46,557 nt of DNA from CAZCFB01 sp964511535. GTDB taxonomy: Bacteria; Myxococcota_A; Polyangia; GCA-2747355; CAZCFB01. The notes beneath the pieces were generated by a model, which was not told the origin of the DNA, ran no database searches, and worked only from the letters and a program-made list of their open reading frames with translations. The DNA is taken from assembly GCA_964511535.1 (NCBI GenBank), contig CAZEFW010000061.1, positions 1 through 46,557 on the forward strand, in the 5' to 3' direction. Position numbers and translations under genes: made by a program. This document shows, in pieces, positions 22,388 through 29,719 of this stretch. The first letter of the stretch is position 1; every line of letters begins with the position of its first letter.

Positions 22388-24865
22388 CTACAGCTTGGGC
22401 ACCTTGACCGGCGGCCCGGCGCTCAGCCCGAGGCCGAAGCCCACCGGATCGCGGGTGTTCTTCTCGTAGACGTTGCTGTCCTTGACGGTGGTCGTGGAGC
22501 CGTCCTCCAGGCTGATGGAGAACTGCCCCCCGGTGAACATCGACTGCTCCACCAGCCCACCCGCGCTGACGTAAAGCAGCCCCGCCCGGGCGCTCTTTTC
22601 CACGTGGGTGCGCCGCACCGTGACGGTGGTGCCCTTGCGCGGCGCCAGGATGCCGTCGCCCCACCCCTTGCGCGCCGGCTCCTTTTTGGTGTCGGAGATG
22701 AGGCTGTTTTCCAGTGTGGCGTTGGTCGACAGGTGCACCCCGGCGATGTTGCTGCCCGAGACCACCAGCCGCTTGAGGTTCGCCTTGTAGCTCGCCTCCT
22801 TGCCCCTGGAGACCCAGGCCTGCAGCCCGATGCCGCCCTGGTTGTTGGACGCCTCGGCGAGGGTGCTGCGCACCACCGCGCCGTCGAGCGTGATGTTGGA
22901 GTCGATGAAGAACAGCCCGGTGTTGCGAGCGTGGGCCACGGCGGTGTCGGTGATGTTCACCGTGCACCGGGTGGCGGCGACGCCCGTGCCGTCGGTGAGG
23001 TCCGAGTTTTGCGGCAGCACGTTCTGCACCGCCACCCGCTTGAGCGTCAGCGTGGCGTCCACCACCTCCAGCGCGGTCTTGCGCGCCTTGGTCACCAGGC
23101 AGTCGGTCATGCTCAGGCTCGACGTGCCGCCCGAGCTGGCCGCGCGCACCATCACCCCGGTGCCGTTGGCCTTGTCCAGCAGGCGAGGCTTCGTATCGGA
23201 GATGATGCTGCGCTCCACCGTGGCCTTGCTCGACAGCAGCACGAGGCTCACCGAGGCGTTTCGGTTGAGGATCGAGTCGCTGATCTTGGCGCTGGCCTGG
23301 CGCTTGGTGGTGGCGTCCTTGGCCAGCTCGATGCCGGTGCCGCGCATCTTGTGCGTGGGGTTGGACGCGGTGTCCTGCACCAGGGTCTTTGAGATGGTGG
23401 CGTCGGCGCCCCACAGGTGGATACCTGTGTCTCGCGTGCGCACCACGGCGCTCGAGGTGAGGGTCAGCACCGGGGCGGTGGCGCGTCCGGGGTAGATGGC
23501 CGCCCGGATGCCGCTGCCCGCGTTGGTGGCCGCGCCCTTGGTGTCGCGGATCACGGTGCGGGTGATTGTGCCCTTGGACGAAAACAGCCCCACCCCTGTG
23601 AAGTGTCCACCCGTGATGACGCTGTCGGTGATCTCCACGCTGGAGACCTGGTTGGACTTCTCGTCCACCGTGGCGTAGACGCCGACGCTCGGCCTGGCGC
23701 TGGAGAAGTTTGAGCCGCCGGTGTCGCGGATCAGCACCCGGGTCAGCTTGGCCTGGCCGCTGATGAGCGTGATGGCGTTGTCCGCGTTCTTCGACAGCAG
23801 GCAGTCGGTCATCTCCAGCTTCGCATCGCCGTACTTGCTCTCACCGGACATGCCCACCTGCACGCCGAAGCCGAGGGAGCCGCTGGCCATGGACTTGCTG
23901 TCCCGCACCACGCTGCGCTCGATCTTGGCCACAGACCCGTTGCGCACCAGCAGCGCCATGATGCTGTTCTCTGCAAAAAGCGAGTCCTTGATGCTGATGG
24001 CGTCGCCCTGCGCGTCGACCCCCGGCTTGGCCGTTCCGGTGACGATGACCCGCTCGAGGGTGGCCGACGACGCGGTGCTGATGACGCCCTTGGCCGGTCC
24101 CGTGATGGTCACGCCCAGCAGGCGCGAGCCCGGCGCCGAGAGGGTCACGGCGGCCTCGCCAGATGAGGCGCCCTTGAGGGTCACCTTGGCCGGGCAGACC
24201 CCCTCGATGGTCACCGGGGTGTACACCTTGAACGACGCCTCGTAGGTGCCCGCGGCCACGGCGATGTGCCCGCCGCTGGTGGCGTCCTTGATGGCATCGG
24301 CGATGGTCTTGTAAGGCTTGCTCGCCGTGCCGTCCGAGCTACTGCCGGCGTACGCCGCGTTGACATATATGGTCGACGCGGTGGTCTTGATGCCGCCCCA
24401 GGTGCCGCTGCCGCAGGTCTTGACCGGCTGGCAGGTGGCCTTGCCCAGCACCTCCATCTCGGTGGCCTTGCACGCGGCGGTGGGCACGGTGGGTTCGCAC
24501 CAGCCGTCCTTGGTCACCTTCCAGCCGCTGGCGCACTTGCTGCCCGGTCCCACCACGGTGCAGGCGCTGGCCGACGGCAGCTTCAGGCCGCCGGTGCACG
24601 CCTTGACCCCCACCGCCGTGCAGACGCCCGCGGCGCTGGGCACCTCGTCGTCCTTGCACGACAGCGCGGCGGGCTTCGGCACGCAGGCGCCCTTGTACGA
24701 CATCATCAGGCCCGCGCAGGCGTCGGGCCCGAGGTCACCAGACGGCACTCCCCCGTCGAGCGTGACCACATCGCCGTCGTCGTCGCTGCAGGCGCAGGCC
24801 AGCAGGATGGACAGAGCGAAGCACACCAGGCCCCCCGGGCCGGTCCAGTGACGGGTTTTCGACAT
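22388..24865 (-). CDS. Lipoprotein with long parallel beta-helix
   Basis: This 825-aa protein has a lipobox around LACAC (about residue 24-27) and an Asp-rich mature start (DDDGDVVTLDGG). A Cys-containing segment of about 150 residues follows, then the beta-helix cap YVNAAYAGSSSDGTASKPYKTIADAIKDATSGGHIAVAAGTYE. About 25 rungs come next, with recurrent phrases such as ARNTGLFF, SLSMTDCLVTKARKTALEV, ERSIISDTKPR and VEKSARAGLLYVS (Pfam-type DUF1565/NosD/beta_helix). This resembles the 550-aa beta-helix lipoprotein at 17410 and could be its paralogue. The gene follows the propeller lipoprotein at 24897 after 31 bp, probably in one operon. ATG at 24865 is chosen because signal-like residues follow; the frame stays open further upstream. 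Confidence 0.88.
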   Translation of the reverse strand: MSKTRHWTGPGGLVCFALSILLACACSDDDGDVVTLDGGVPSGDLGPDACAGLMMSYKGACVPKPAALSCKDDEVPSAAGVCTAVGVKACTGGLKLPSASACTVVGPGSKCASGWKVTKDGWCEPTVPTAACKATEMEVLGKATCQPVKTCGSGTWGGIKTTASTIYVNAAYAGSSSDGTASKPYKTIADAIKDATSGGHIAVAAGTYEASFKVYTPVTIEGVCPAKVTLKGASSGEAAVTLSAPGSRLLGVTITGPAKGVISTASSATLERVIVTGTAKPGVDAQGDAISIKDSLFAENSIMALLVRNGSVAKIERSVVRDSKSMASGSLGFGVQVGMSGESKYGDAKLEMTDCLLSKNADNAITLISGQAKLTRVLIRDTGGSNFSSARPSVGVYATVDEKSNQVSSVEITDSVITGGHFTGVGLFSSKGTITRTVIRDTKGAATNAGSGIRAAIYPGRATAPVLTLTSSAVVRTRDTGIHLWGADATISKTLVQDTASNPTHKMRGTGIELAKDATTKRQASAKISDSILNRNASVSLVLLSSKATVERSIISDTKPRLLDKANGTGVMVRAASSGGTSSLSMTDCLVTKARKTALEVVDATLTLKRVAVQNVLPQNSDLTDGTGVAATRCTVNITDTAVAHARNTGLFFIDSNITLDGAVVRSTLAEASNNQGGIGLQAWVSRGKEASYKANLKRLVVSGSNIAGVHLSTNATLENSLISDTKKEPARKGWGDGILAPRKGTTVTVRRTHVEKSARAGLLYVSAGGLVEQSMFTGGQFSISLEDGSTTTVKDSNVYEKNTRDPVGFGLGLSAGPPVKVPKL

Positions 24866-24896
24866 ACCGTGAGGATACCAGCAACGGCCCCACGCC

Positions 24897-26981
24897 TTAA
24901 GGCGGGCCCTTGTGCAGGATGGTGCCGTTTTGCCCCACGGCGTAGATGTCGTAGGCGCCGGTGCCCCAGATGCCATAGGTACTATTGGACGTGCCAGAGA
25001 CCTCGGCCTTGGGGATGCCGCTGGCGGTGTTCAGCCTGGAGATGGCGCCGGCCTTGCCGGCCAGGTAGATGTTGGTCGACGAGCTGCCCCAGATCCCGTA
25101 GTAGGTGGCGCCGAATGTGTAGGTCATGGTCCAGTTGCTGCCCGTGTAGTGGTAGATCGGGCCGCCGGTCTTGGTAAGCCAGATGTCATTGGCTGCGGTG
25201 CCCCAGATGGCCTGGCAGTGGTAGTTCGCGTGGCCCTTGTACACGACATTGGTCCATGTGCCAGATGAGAAGTGGTGGATCGCGCCATGATTGCCGGTGA
25301 CCCATATATCCCCCGGGCCCGAACCCCACACAGTATTGATCCTGTCTCGTTTGGGGATGCCTGCCTGAGCCCAGCCTTTTGATGTCATTTTCAGAAGCAC
25401 GCCGCCGCCGGAGCCGTCGTTTCCGCCGCCAGCGTACAGAGTCGTGGACCCATGGCCCCACAAGTCGCGCAGGACGTACTTGCCCGTGGGCGCCGTCAGC
25501 GTCTTGAAGGCACCGCTGCCAGTTCGCCGCATGGAGAGCGGCGACATGCTGGTCCAGTCGCCTCCCACGACGTGAAGCTCCGTGCTGCTCAAGGCCCAGA
25601 CATCGTAGAAGTCTGCCGTGGTGCCCATTGCCACCTTGGTCCAGGCTGAGCCATCGTAATTCAGCAGCGTGCCCTTTCGGCCCGACACGTAGATGTCCTT
25701 GGCCCCGCTGCCGTGCACGCCCAGCAGCTCGGTGGCGGCCAGCCTGCCGGAGACTTCCTGCCACTTGCCGCCCACCCGGCGCATGATCAGGCCGTGTTCG
25801 CCGGCGGCATGCAGGAGGGCGTTGGTCTTGTCTTGGTGAAACGCCCTGGCGGCCTGCTTGGGCGCGCCCGACACCTTGGCCCAGCTGCCCGTGTAGCGGT
25901 ACATCTCTCCGCCGGCGGTGGCGGCGAGCATGTCGTTTTTGCCGCTGCCGCCCAGGGCGATCACATCGCTGGCGCCAAAGGGCGTCTCCTTGTTCCACTT
26001 GGCGCCATCCCAGCGTCGCAGCACGCCGCCCTTGCCGGCGGCCCAGACATCTGTGGCCGAGCTGCCCCACACGGCGTACAGGGGCAGGGTGGTGTTGGTG
26101 GTCGTCGCTTTCCAGGACGAGCCGTTGAACCACAGCGCCGCACCCCCGTCGCCCACCGCGAACACATCGCTCTTGCCGCTGCCCCACACCGCGTGCAGCG
26201 CCGACGAGGTCTTTCCCTTGGCCACCTGGGCGAAGCCGCTGCCGCCGAAGTGCACCACCGCGCCCTTGTCGCCCACGGCGTAGATGTCCGAGACGGAGCT
26301 GCCCCAGATGCCGCGCAGTGTCTCGGATGTCCCCGCCGAGACGGTGGCCCACTTGCCGCCGTCCCAGCATCGCATCAGGCCCTTGTCGCCCACGGCGCAG
26401 ACATCCGACGCGGAGTTGCCCCAGACATCGTACAGGTCGGAGTAGGTGCCGGCCTTGGCGTCCTTCCAGGTGGTGCCGTCGAAGACCAGCGCGGTGCCCT
26501 TGAGGCCCACGGCCCACAGCTTGCCCTTGCCGTCACCCCAGATGCCGCGCAGGTGGTTGCCCTGGGGCAGGGGATTCATCCAGCACCAGCTGTCCTTGGA
26601 GCACACCGGCTGCAGCTTGGGCAGCGCGGGCATTCCCCCGTCATTCAACGCCGCGTCATGTAGAGCGACGTCGGGCAGGCTCGCCTCATATTGGGCCAGA
26701 TCGCTTTGGCCCGTGTCGGCTCCGGGCAGGTCCGGGAGCGCGCTATCCGGCCGAGCCGAATCTGGCGACGCTGCGTCCACGACAGCCTGGTCAGATGCGG
26801 GCCCGTCCACAACCGCCTGATCCGGCACCGGCCCGTCCACAACAGGCCCGTCCACTCCCACGTCCCCTGCCGGCCCATCTCCCCCGGGCCGCTGCACGCT
26901 GCCCGTGTCATGGCAGCCACCTGGCGCTGCCATGGCCAGAATCAGGACGAGCATTGCTCTCGGTGAAACCCCCGCGGACAT
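24897..26981 (-). CDS. Repeat-propeller lipoprotein, paralogue A
   Basis: This 694-aa protein has a signal peptide ending in APGGC-HDTGSVQRPGGDG and a 90-residue low-complexity linker (VVDGPVPDQAVVDGPASDQAVVDA). From CSKDSWCWMNPLPQGNHLRGIWG it is built of about a dozen or more repeats of 38-45 aa of the form LxxVWGSSxxDVxAVGxxGxxxxxDGxxW. This resembles BNR/beta-propeller repeats; the tryptophan/Val-Gly pattern suggests one or two propellers. It is secreted and lipid-anchored. No catalytic motif is seen. It shares the C-HDTGS-x-x-RPGGDG signature and the same repeat with paralogues B (29720) and C (35050). An alternative start at 26954 (MLVLILAMAAPGGC) is possible. Operon with the beta-helix lipoprotein gene downstream. 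Confidence 0.9.
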   Translation of the reverse strand: MSAGVSPRAMLVLILAMAAPGGCHDTGSVQRPGGDGPAGDVGVDGPVVDGPVPDQAVVDGPASDQAVVDAASPDSARPDSALPDLPGADTGQSDLAQYEASLPDVALHDAALNDGGMPALPKLQPVCSKDSWCWMNPLPQGNHLRGIWGDGKGKLWAVGLKGTALVFDGTTWKDAKAGTYSDLYDVWGNSASDVCAVGDKGLMRCWDGGKWATVSAGTSETLRGIWGSSVSDIYAVGDKGAVVHFGGSGFAQVAKGKTSSALHAVWGSGKSDVFAVGDGGAALWFNGSSWKATTTNTTLPLYAVWGSSATDVWAAGKGGVLRRWDGAKWNKETPFGASDVIALGGSGKNDMLAATAGGEMYRYTGSWAKVSGAPKQAARAFHQDKTNALLHAAGEHGLIMRRVGGKWQEVSGRLAATELLGVHGSGAKDIYVSGRKGTLLNYDGSAWTKVAMGTTADFYDVWALSSTELHVVGGDWTSMSPLSMRRTGSGAFKTLTAPTGKYVLRDLWGHGSTTLYAGGGNDGSGGGVLLKMTSKGWAQAGIPKRDRINTVWGSGPGDIWVTGNHGAIHHFSSGTWTNVVYKGHANYHCQAIWGTAANDIWLTKTGGPIYHYTGSNWTMTYTFGATYYGIWGSSSTNIYLAGKAGAISRLNTASGIPKAEVSGTSNSTYGIWGTGAYDIYAVGQNGTILHKGPP

Positions 26982-27062
26982 GACCCACGATACCGCGACA
27001 GAGGAGCGCGCTGCTAGATATCAAAAATCGTGACGAGGAAGAGGGTGCCCGCCTTGTCGGGA

Positions 27063-27275
27063 TTAGCCTCCCTGGACCTCGGGGTCGGCGTCCTGCTCCT
27101 TCTTCTTGCCGTACACGATCTGATTGAGGCTCTGGGCCAGCATGGATCCCCCTCCCAGCAAGCCTGCAAAGCCGATGTAGTAACCAGCGCCCTCACCGCC
27201 CGAGGCGAAAGCTATCAGCGCGCCAAAGATGAACAGGGACAGACCAGGAATGATGCTGCTCGCTCTATTTGCCAT
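27063..27275 (-). CDS. Small membrane protein (70 aa)
   Basis: The 70-aa sequence is MANRASSIIPGLSLFIFGALIAFA followed by a second hydrophobic segment YYIGFAGLLGGGSMLAQSL and a charged tail (YGKKKEQDADPEVQGG). Two membrane helices with a cytoplasmic or periplasmic tail are predicted by eye. The RBS AGGAGG sits 5 nt from the ATG. It has its own sigma54-type promoter and operator copy in the 146 bp before it. Function unknown; size and composition suggest a membrane-stress or structural peptide. It is a real gene because the RBS, promoter and operator all fit. Confidence 0.78.
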   Translation of the reverse strand: MANRASSIIPGLSLFIFGALIAFASGGEGAGYYIGFAGLLGGGSMLAQSLNQIVYGKKKEQDADPEVQGG

Positions 27276-27302
27276 GGAACCTCCTCCTTTTGCTCGGTAA
27301 GG

Positions 27303-27318
27303 AGCAGATCCCGTGCCA
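27303..27318 (-). promoter_or_regulatory. Sigma54-type promoter for 70-aa membrane protein
   Basis: On the minus strand TGGCACG-GGAT-CTGCT (27318 to 27303). The -24 element is perfect and the -12 element has one mismatch. The ATG is at 27275. Confidence 0.75.
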
Positions 27319-27371
27319 GGCGGCTGGTCCGCCTAACCATCTGAAATCAGGTTCGCGAGATGGGGGCGCGC

Positions 27372-27409
27372 TGTAACCCCGGGCAGGGCGGGCGCGCGGC
27401 GGGGTTACA
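27372..27409. promoter_or_regulatory. Putative activator site, copy 3 (perfect 11-bp palindrome)
   Basis: TGTAACC (27372-27378) and GGTTACA (27403-27409), 24-bp spacer. The full arms GCTGTAACCCC (27370-27380) and GGGGTTACAGC (27401-27411) are perfectly complementary, making this the most symmetrical copy. It lies 53 bp upstream of the promoter at 27318 and 12 bp past the activator gene's stop; a role as its terminator is also possible. Confidence 0.7.
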
Positions 27410-27420
27410 GCTTCAGCGAG

Positions 27421-28836
27421 CTACTTGTCGGCCGGCGCCCAGTTGTAGAAGGTCTTGCGCGCGATGCCGAGCTCGCGTGAGGCCAGCGAGGCGTTGCCGC
27501 CGCAGCGCTGCAGCATGTTCGCGCAAGCCTCCCGCTTCTCTTCTGGCGACAGCGGGGTGAAGGCCGCGGCGGCCGCGGCCCGCGCGTCGCCCTCCTTGAT
27601 GGGCCGCAGCCCGCCCTGGGCGCTCTCGGTGAGGGTCAGCTCGCTGTCCTCGTAGGCGGCGTTTGCCTGGTGGATATGCTTGACCGCCTTGTAGAGCTGG
27701 CGCACGTTCTCCGGCCACGCGTGGGCCACCAGGGCAGCGGCCAGGTCACCGTCCACCTCGCGCTTGCACTGGTGCACCTCGCCCAGCAGGTACAGGGTGA
27801 TGGCCATGATGTCCGCCGGACGCTGGCGCAGCGGCGGCACGGTGAAGGCCTCGCAGATGCGACCCTTGAAGTCCTGGCGCAGCCGGCCCTTCTCCATCAG
27901 CTCCTTCACGGGTGCCGAGGTGGCGGCGATGATCTGCACGTCCACCCTGATCTCCTTGTCGGCCCCGAGGGGGCGGATCTCGCCCGGATCCACGGCCCGC
28001 AGCAGCATGCCCTGCAGGTCGTGATCCGCCTCCTGCAGCTCGTCGAGGAACAGCGTGCCCCTGTGGGCGCTCCTGAACAGGCCCTTGCGCGCGGGCTGGC
28101 CAGCAGAGGTCACGTTCTCTTTCTGGCCGAACAGCTCGGAGATTATCAGGTTGCTGCTGGTGTGCGCCGTGGCCAGGCTGTAAGGCACGTAGCGCCCGCT
28201 GCGGCCGTTGTGATCGCCGAAGAGCCGGGCCAGGTACTCCTTGCCGGTGCCGGTCTCCCCCTCCAGCAGCACGAACTTCGTGCCAGCCTGGGCCTCCTCG
28301 CAGGCGCGGGACAGCAGCTCGCGCAGCGCCATGCTGGCGGTGATGAAGGGCACGGTCTCCTCCTCCATCTCCACCTGGTGCTCACGGCCAAGGTCCCCCA
28401 CCAGGGCAGACCGCTCGAAGTGTAAAAACACGCGCCCCGCCTTGATGATGTCGCCCTCGGCCAGCAACCAGCCGGTGCGGTCCACCGGGATGCTGACCCG
28501 GGGCCGCCGGGAGGCCTGCCCCCCCTCGCGGCGCAGGATGCTGGTGCCGTTGGTGCTGTCGCTATCCTTGATCTGGTACGAGAACTGGCCGTCGCCCGCG
28601 TCGAGGGCCTTGATGACGAAGTGCTCCTTGCTCAGCTCCTGGTCTGACAGCGGGCGCCCCAGGTGCTCGGCCCCGCGGCCGAACCTCAGCGTCTGCCCGG
28701 GCTTGCGGAGGTGTGCCCGCAGCCTCAGGTGGTTGCCCACCTCTTGCCGCCGAACCCCGGGCATGAAGAGCAACGAAAGGCCCATGCCCTGGTCCCCCAG
28801 GTCCATGCGCATTTTCTGGCGCGCAATGATTGTCAT
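27421..28836 (-). CDS. FHA-domain sigma54-dependent activator (AAA+, Fis HTH)
   Basis: This 471-aa protein has an N-terminal FHA domain (about 45-140: RFGRG, SKEHF, DSDSTNGT, all pThr-binding residues present), an AAA+ sigma54-interaction domain (about 160-390: Walker A GETGTGKE 193-200, Walker B TLFLDE 261-266, arginine-finger region RQDFKGRI 320-327, WPENVRQL) and a C-terminal Fis-type HTH (EACANMLQRCGGNASLASRELGIARKTFYNW, 436-466). There is no receiver domain, so activation is probably through FHA binding to a phosphorylated partner. The GAFTGA motif is replaced by ENVTSA (240-245) in ELFGQKENVTSAGQ, keeping only Thr and Ala. It lies near six inverted repeats and seven sigma54-type promoters. 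The RBS is GGAGCGGAG. Confidence 0.93.
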   Translation of the reverse strand: MTIIARQKMRMDLGDQGMGLSLLFMPGVRRQEVGNHLRLRAHLRKPGQTLRFGRGAEHLGRPLSDQELSKEHFVIKALDAGDGQFSYQIKDSDSTNGTSILRREGGQASRRPRVSIPVDRTGWLLAEGDIIKAGRVFLHFERSALVGDLGREHQVEMEEETVPFITASMALRELLSRACEEAQAGTKFVLLEGETGTGKEYLARLFGDHNGRSGRYVPYSLATAHTSSNLIISELFGQKENVTSAGQPARKGLFRSAHRGTLFLDELQEADHDLQGMLLRAVDPGEIRPLGADKEIRVDVQIIAATSAPVKELMEKGRLRQDFKGRICEAFTVPPLRQRPADIMAITLYLLGEVHQCKREVDGDLAAALVAHAWPENVRQLYKAVKHIHQANAAYEDSELTLTESAQGGLRPIKEGDARAAAAAAFTPLSPEEKREACANMLQRCGGNASLASRELGIARKTFYNWAPADK

Positions 28837-28964
28837 GTCTCCGCTCCGGAACCTAAAACCCTGTCCAGGCCCTTGCTGCGCGAGGGCCCCCTAAGCCGAG
28901 CGGGGATCATAACCCTGAAGTCATGTCGGGTAAAAGGCCGGGGCGCCGGCCGGAGGGGCGGGGA
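28837..28964. other. Intergenic region upstream of the FHA activator gene
   Basis: 128 bp with the activator's RBS. I see no sigma54-type element and no TGTNACC copy here, so the activator does not seem to control itself from this spot. Confidence 0.5.
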
Positions 28965-29543
28965 TTACAGCTTGTACCTGGCGGCGCTGTCGAGCACGTA
29001 GCGGGCCACCAGCGCCCCCATGTCCTCGGGAAGGCGCCGGTCGGTGGCGCCGAAGGTCCAGCGGGCCACCCACGGGTTGCTCGAGGCCTGCAGCACCTTG
29101 CGGCTGTCGAAGGTCTTGTGCGCCACCACTTTGCCGGTGCGGGCGTCGCGCAGCTTGACGCGCACCTTGATGTTGGAGCGGCCCGCGGTGGCCCCGCCCC
29201 ACAGGCGCGAGCCAGCGCCGACGATGTGCATGCCCGGCACGAACCACTCCAGGATCAGGGTCGGCTCGGACAGCGACCGGGCCGGCGCGCCGCTGATGCT
29301 CTTGAACACCCTGGCCTGCTCCAGGTGGCTAACCATGGCGTTCTGGCAGCTGGCCAGGTGCTGCTCGGGCTTGACCAGGTAGTGCGCGCCCTGCAGCGGC
29401 TCCACCACCAGGTGCGGGAAGGTGAGGTTGTTGCGCCAGCGCGCCAGCTGGGCCGGGTCGAACTCGGCCTGGCTCGCTGCGCAGCCGGCCAGCAAGGTCA
29501 CGATGAGGGCGATGCGGGTGAAGTTGGCGATCTTGCGGGTCAT
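28965..29543 (-). CDS. Lipoprotein (DUF4410-like)
   Basis: This 192-aa lipoprotein starts MTRKIANFTRIALIVTLLAGC (perfect lipobox LLAGC). It has EPTLILEWFVPGMHIVGAGSRLWGGATAGRSNIKVRVKLRDARTGKVVA in the middle (about 100-145) and ends DMGALVARYVLDSAARYKL. The arrangement of a strand pair plus GxGSRL, KVRVKLRDARTGKVVA and a terminal amphipathic helix matches lipoproteins of the DUF4410 type (moderate confidence). It has a perfect-looking RBS (GGAGGGAG) and a sigma54-type promoter with an operator copy upstream. It is the first and only gene of its unit. Function unknown. Confidence 0.85.
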   Translation of the reverse strand: MTRKIANFTRIALIVTLLAGCAASQAEFDPAQLARWRNNLTFPHLVVEPLQGAHYLVKPEQHLASCQNAMVSHLEQARVFKSISGAPARSLSEPTLILEWFVPGMHIVGAGSRLWGGATAGRSNIKVRVKLRDARTGKVVAHKTFDSRKVLQASSNPWVARWTFGATDRRLPEDMGALVARYVLDSAARYKL

Positions 29544-29599
29544 GGGCTCTCCCTCCTGGACGAATCAAAGCCTGTCGTTGTCAGCATGCCGAGGGAGTT

Positions 29600-29615
29600 T
29601 GCAGGACGCGGGCCA
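29600..29615 (-). promoter_or_regulatory. Sigma54-type promoter for DUF4410-like lipoprotein
   Basis: On the minus strand TGGCCCG-CGTC-CTGCA (29615 to 29600). One mismatch in each half; GG and GC are correctly spaced. The ATG is at 29543. Confidence 0.65.
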
Positions 29616-29677
29616 TCTTTTTGGTCCGCAAAAGACGAGTGATTTCAAGATTGGCGCGAAGACAAGCCGCCGCGCAG

Positions 29678-29715
29678 TGTTACCCGGAGCGATACATGGC
29701 GGGCGAGGGGTTACA
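29678..29715. promoter_or_regulatory. Putative activator site, copy 4
   Basis: On the plus strand TGTTACC (29678-29684) and GGTTACA (29709-29715), 24-bp spacer. It is 62 bp upstream of the minus-strand promoter at 29615 and only 4 bp past the stop of propeller lipoprotein B. Confidence 0.7.
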
Positions 29716-29719
29716 GGGG

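Noticed and set aside
28837..28964. Search for a sigma54 promoter or operator in front of the FHA activator gene itself
   Set aside because: No TGG-N10-GC element and no TGTNACC copy is present.
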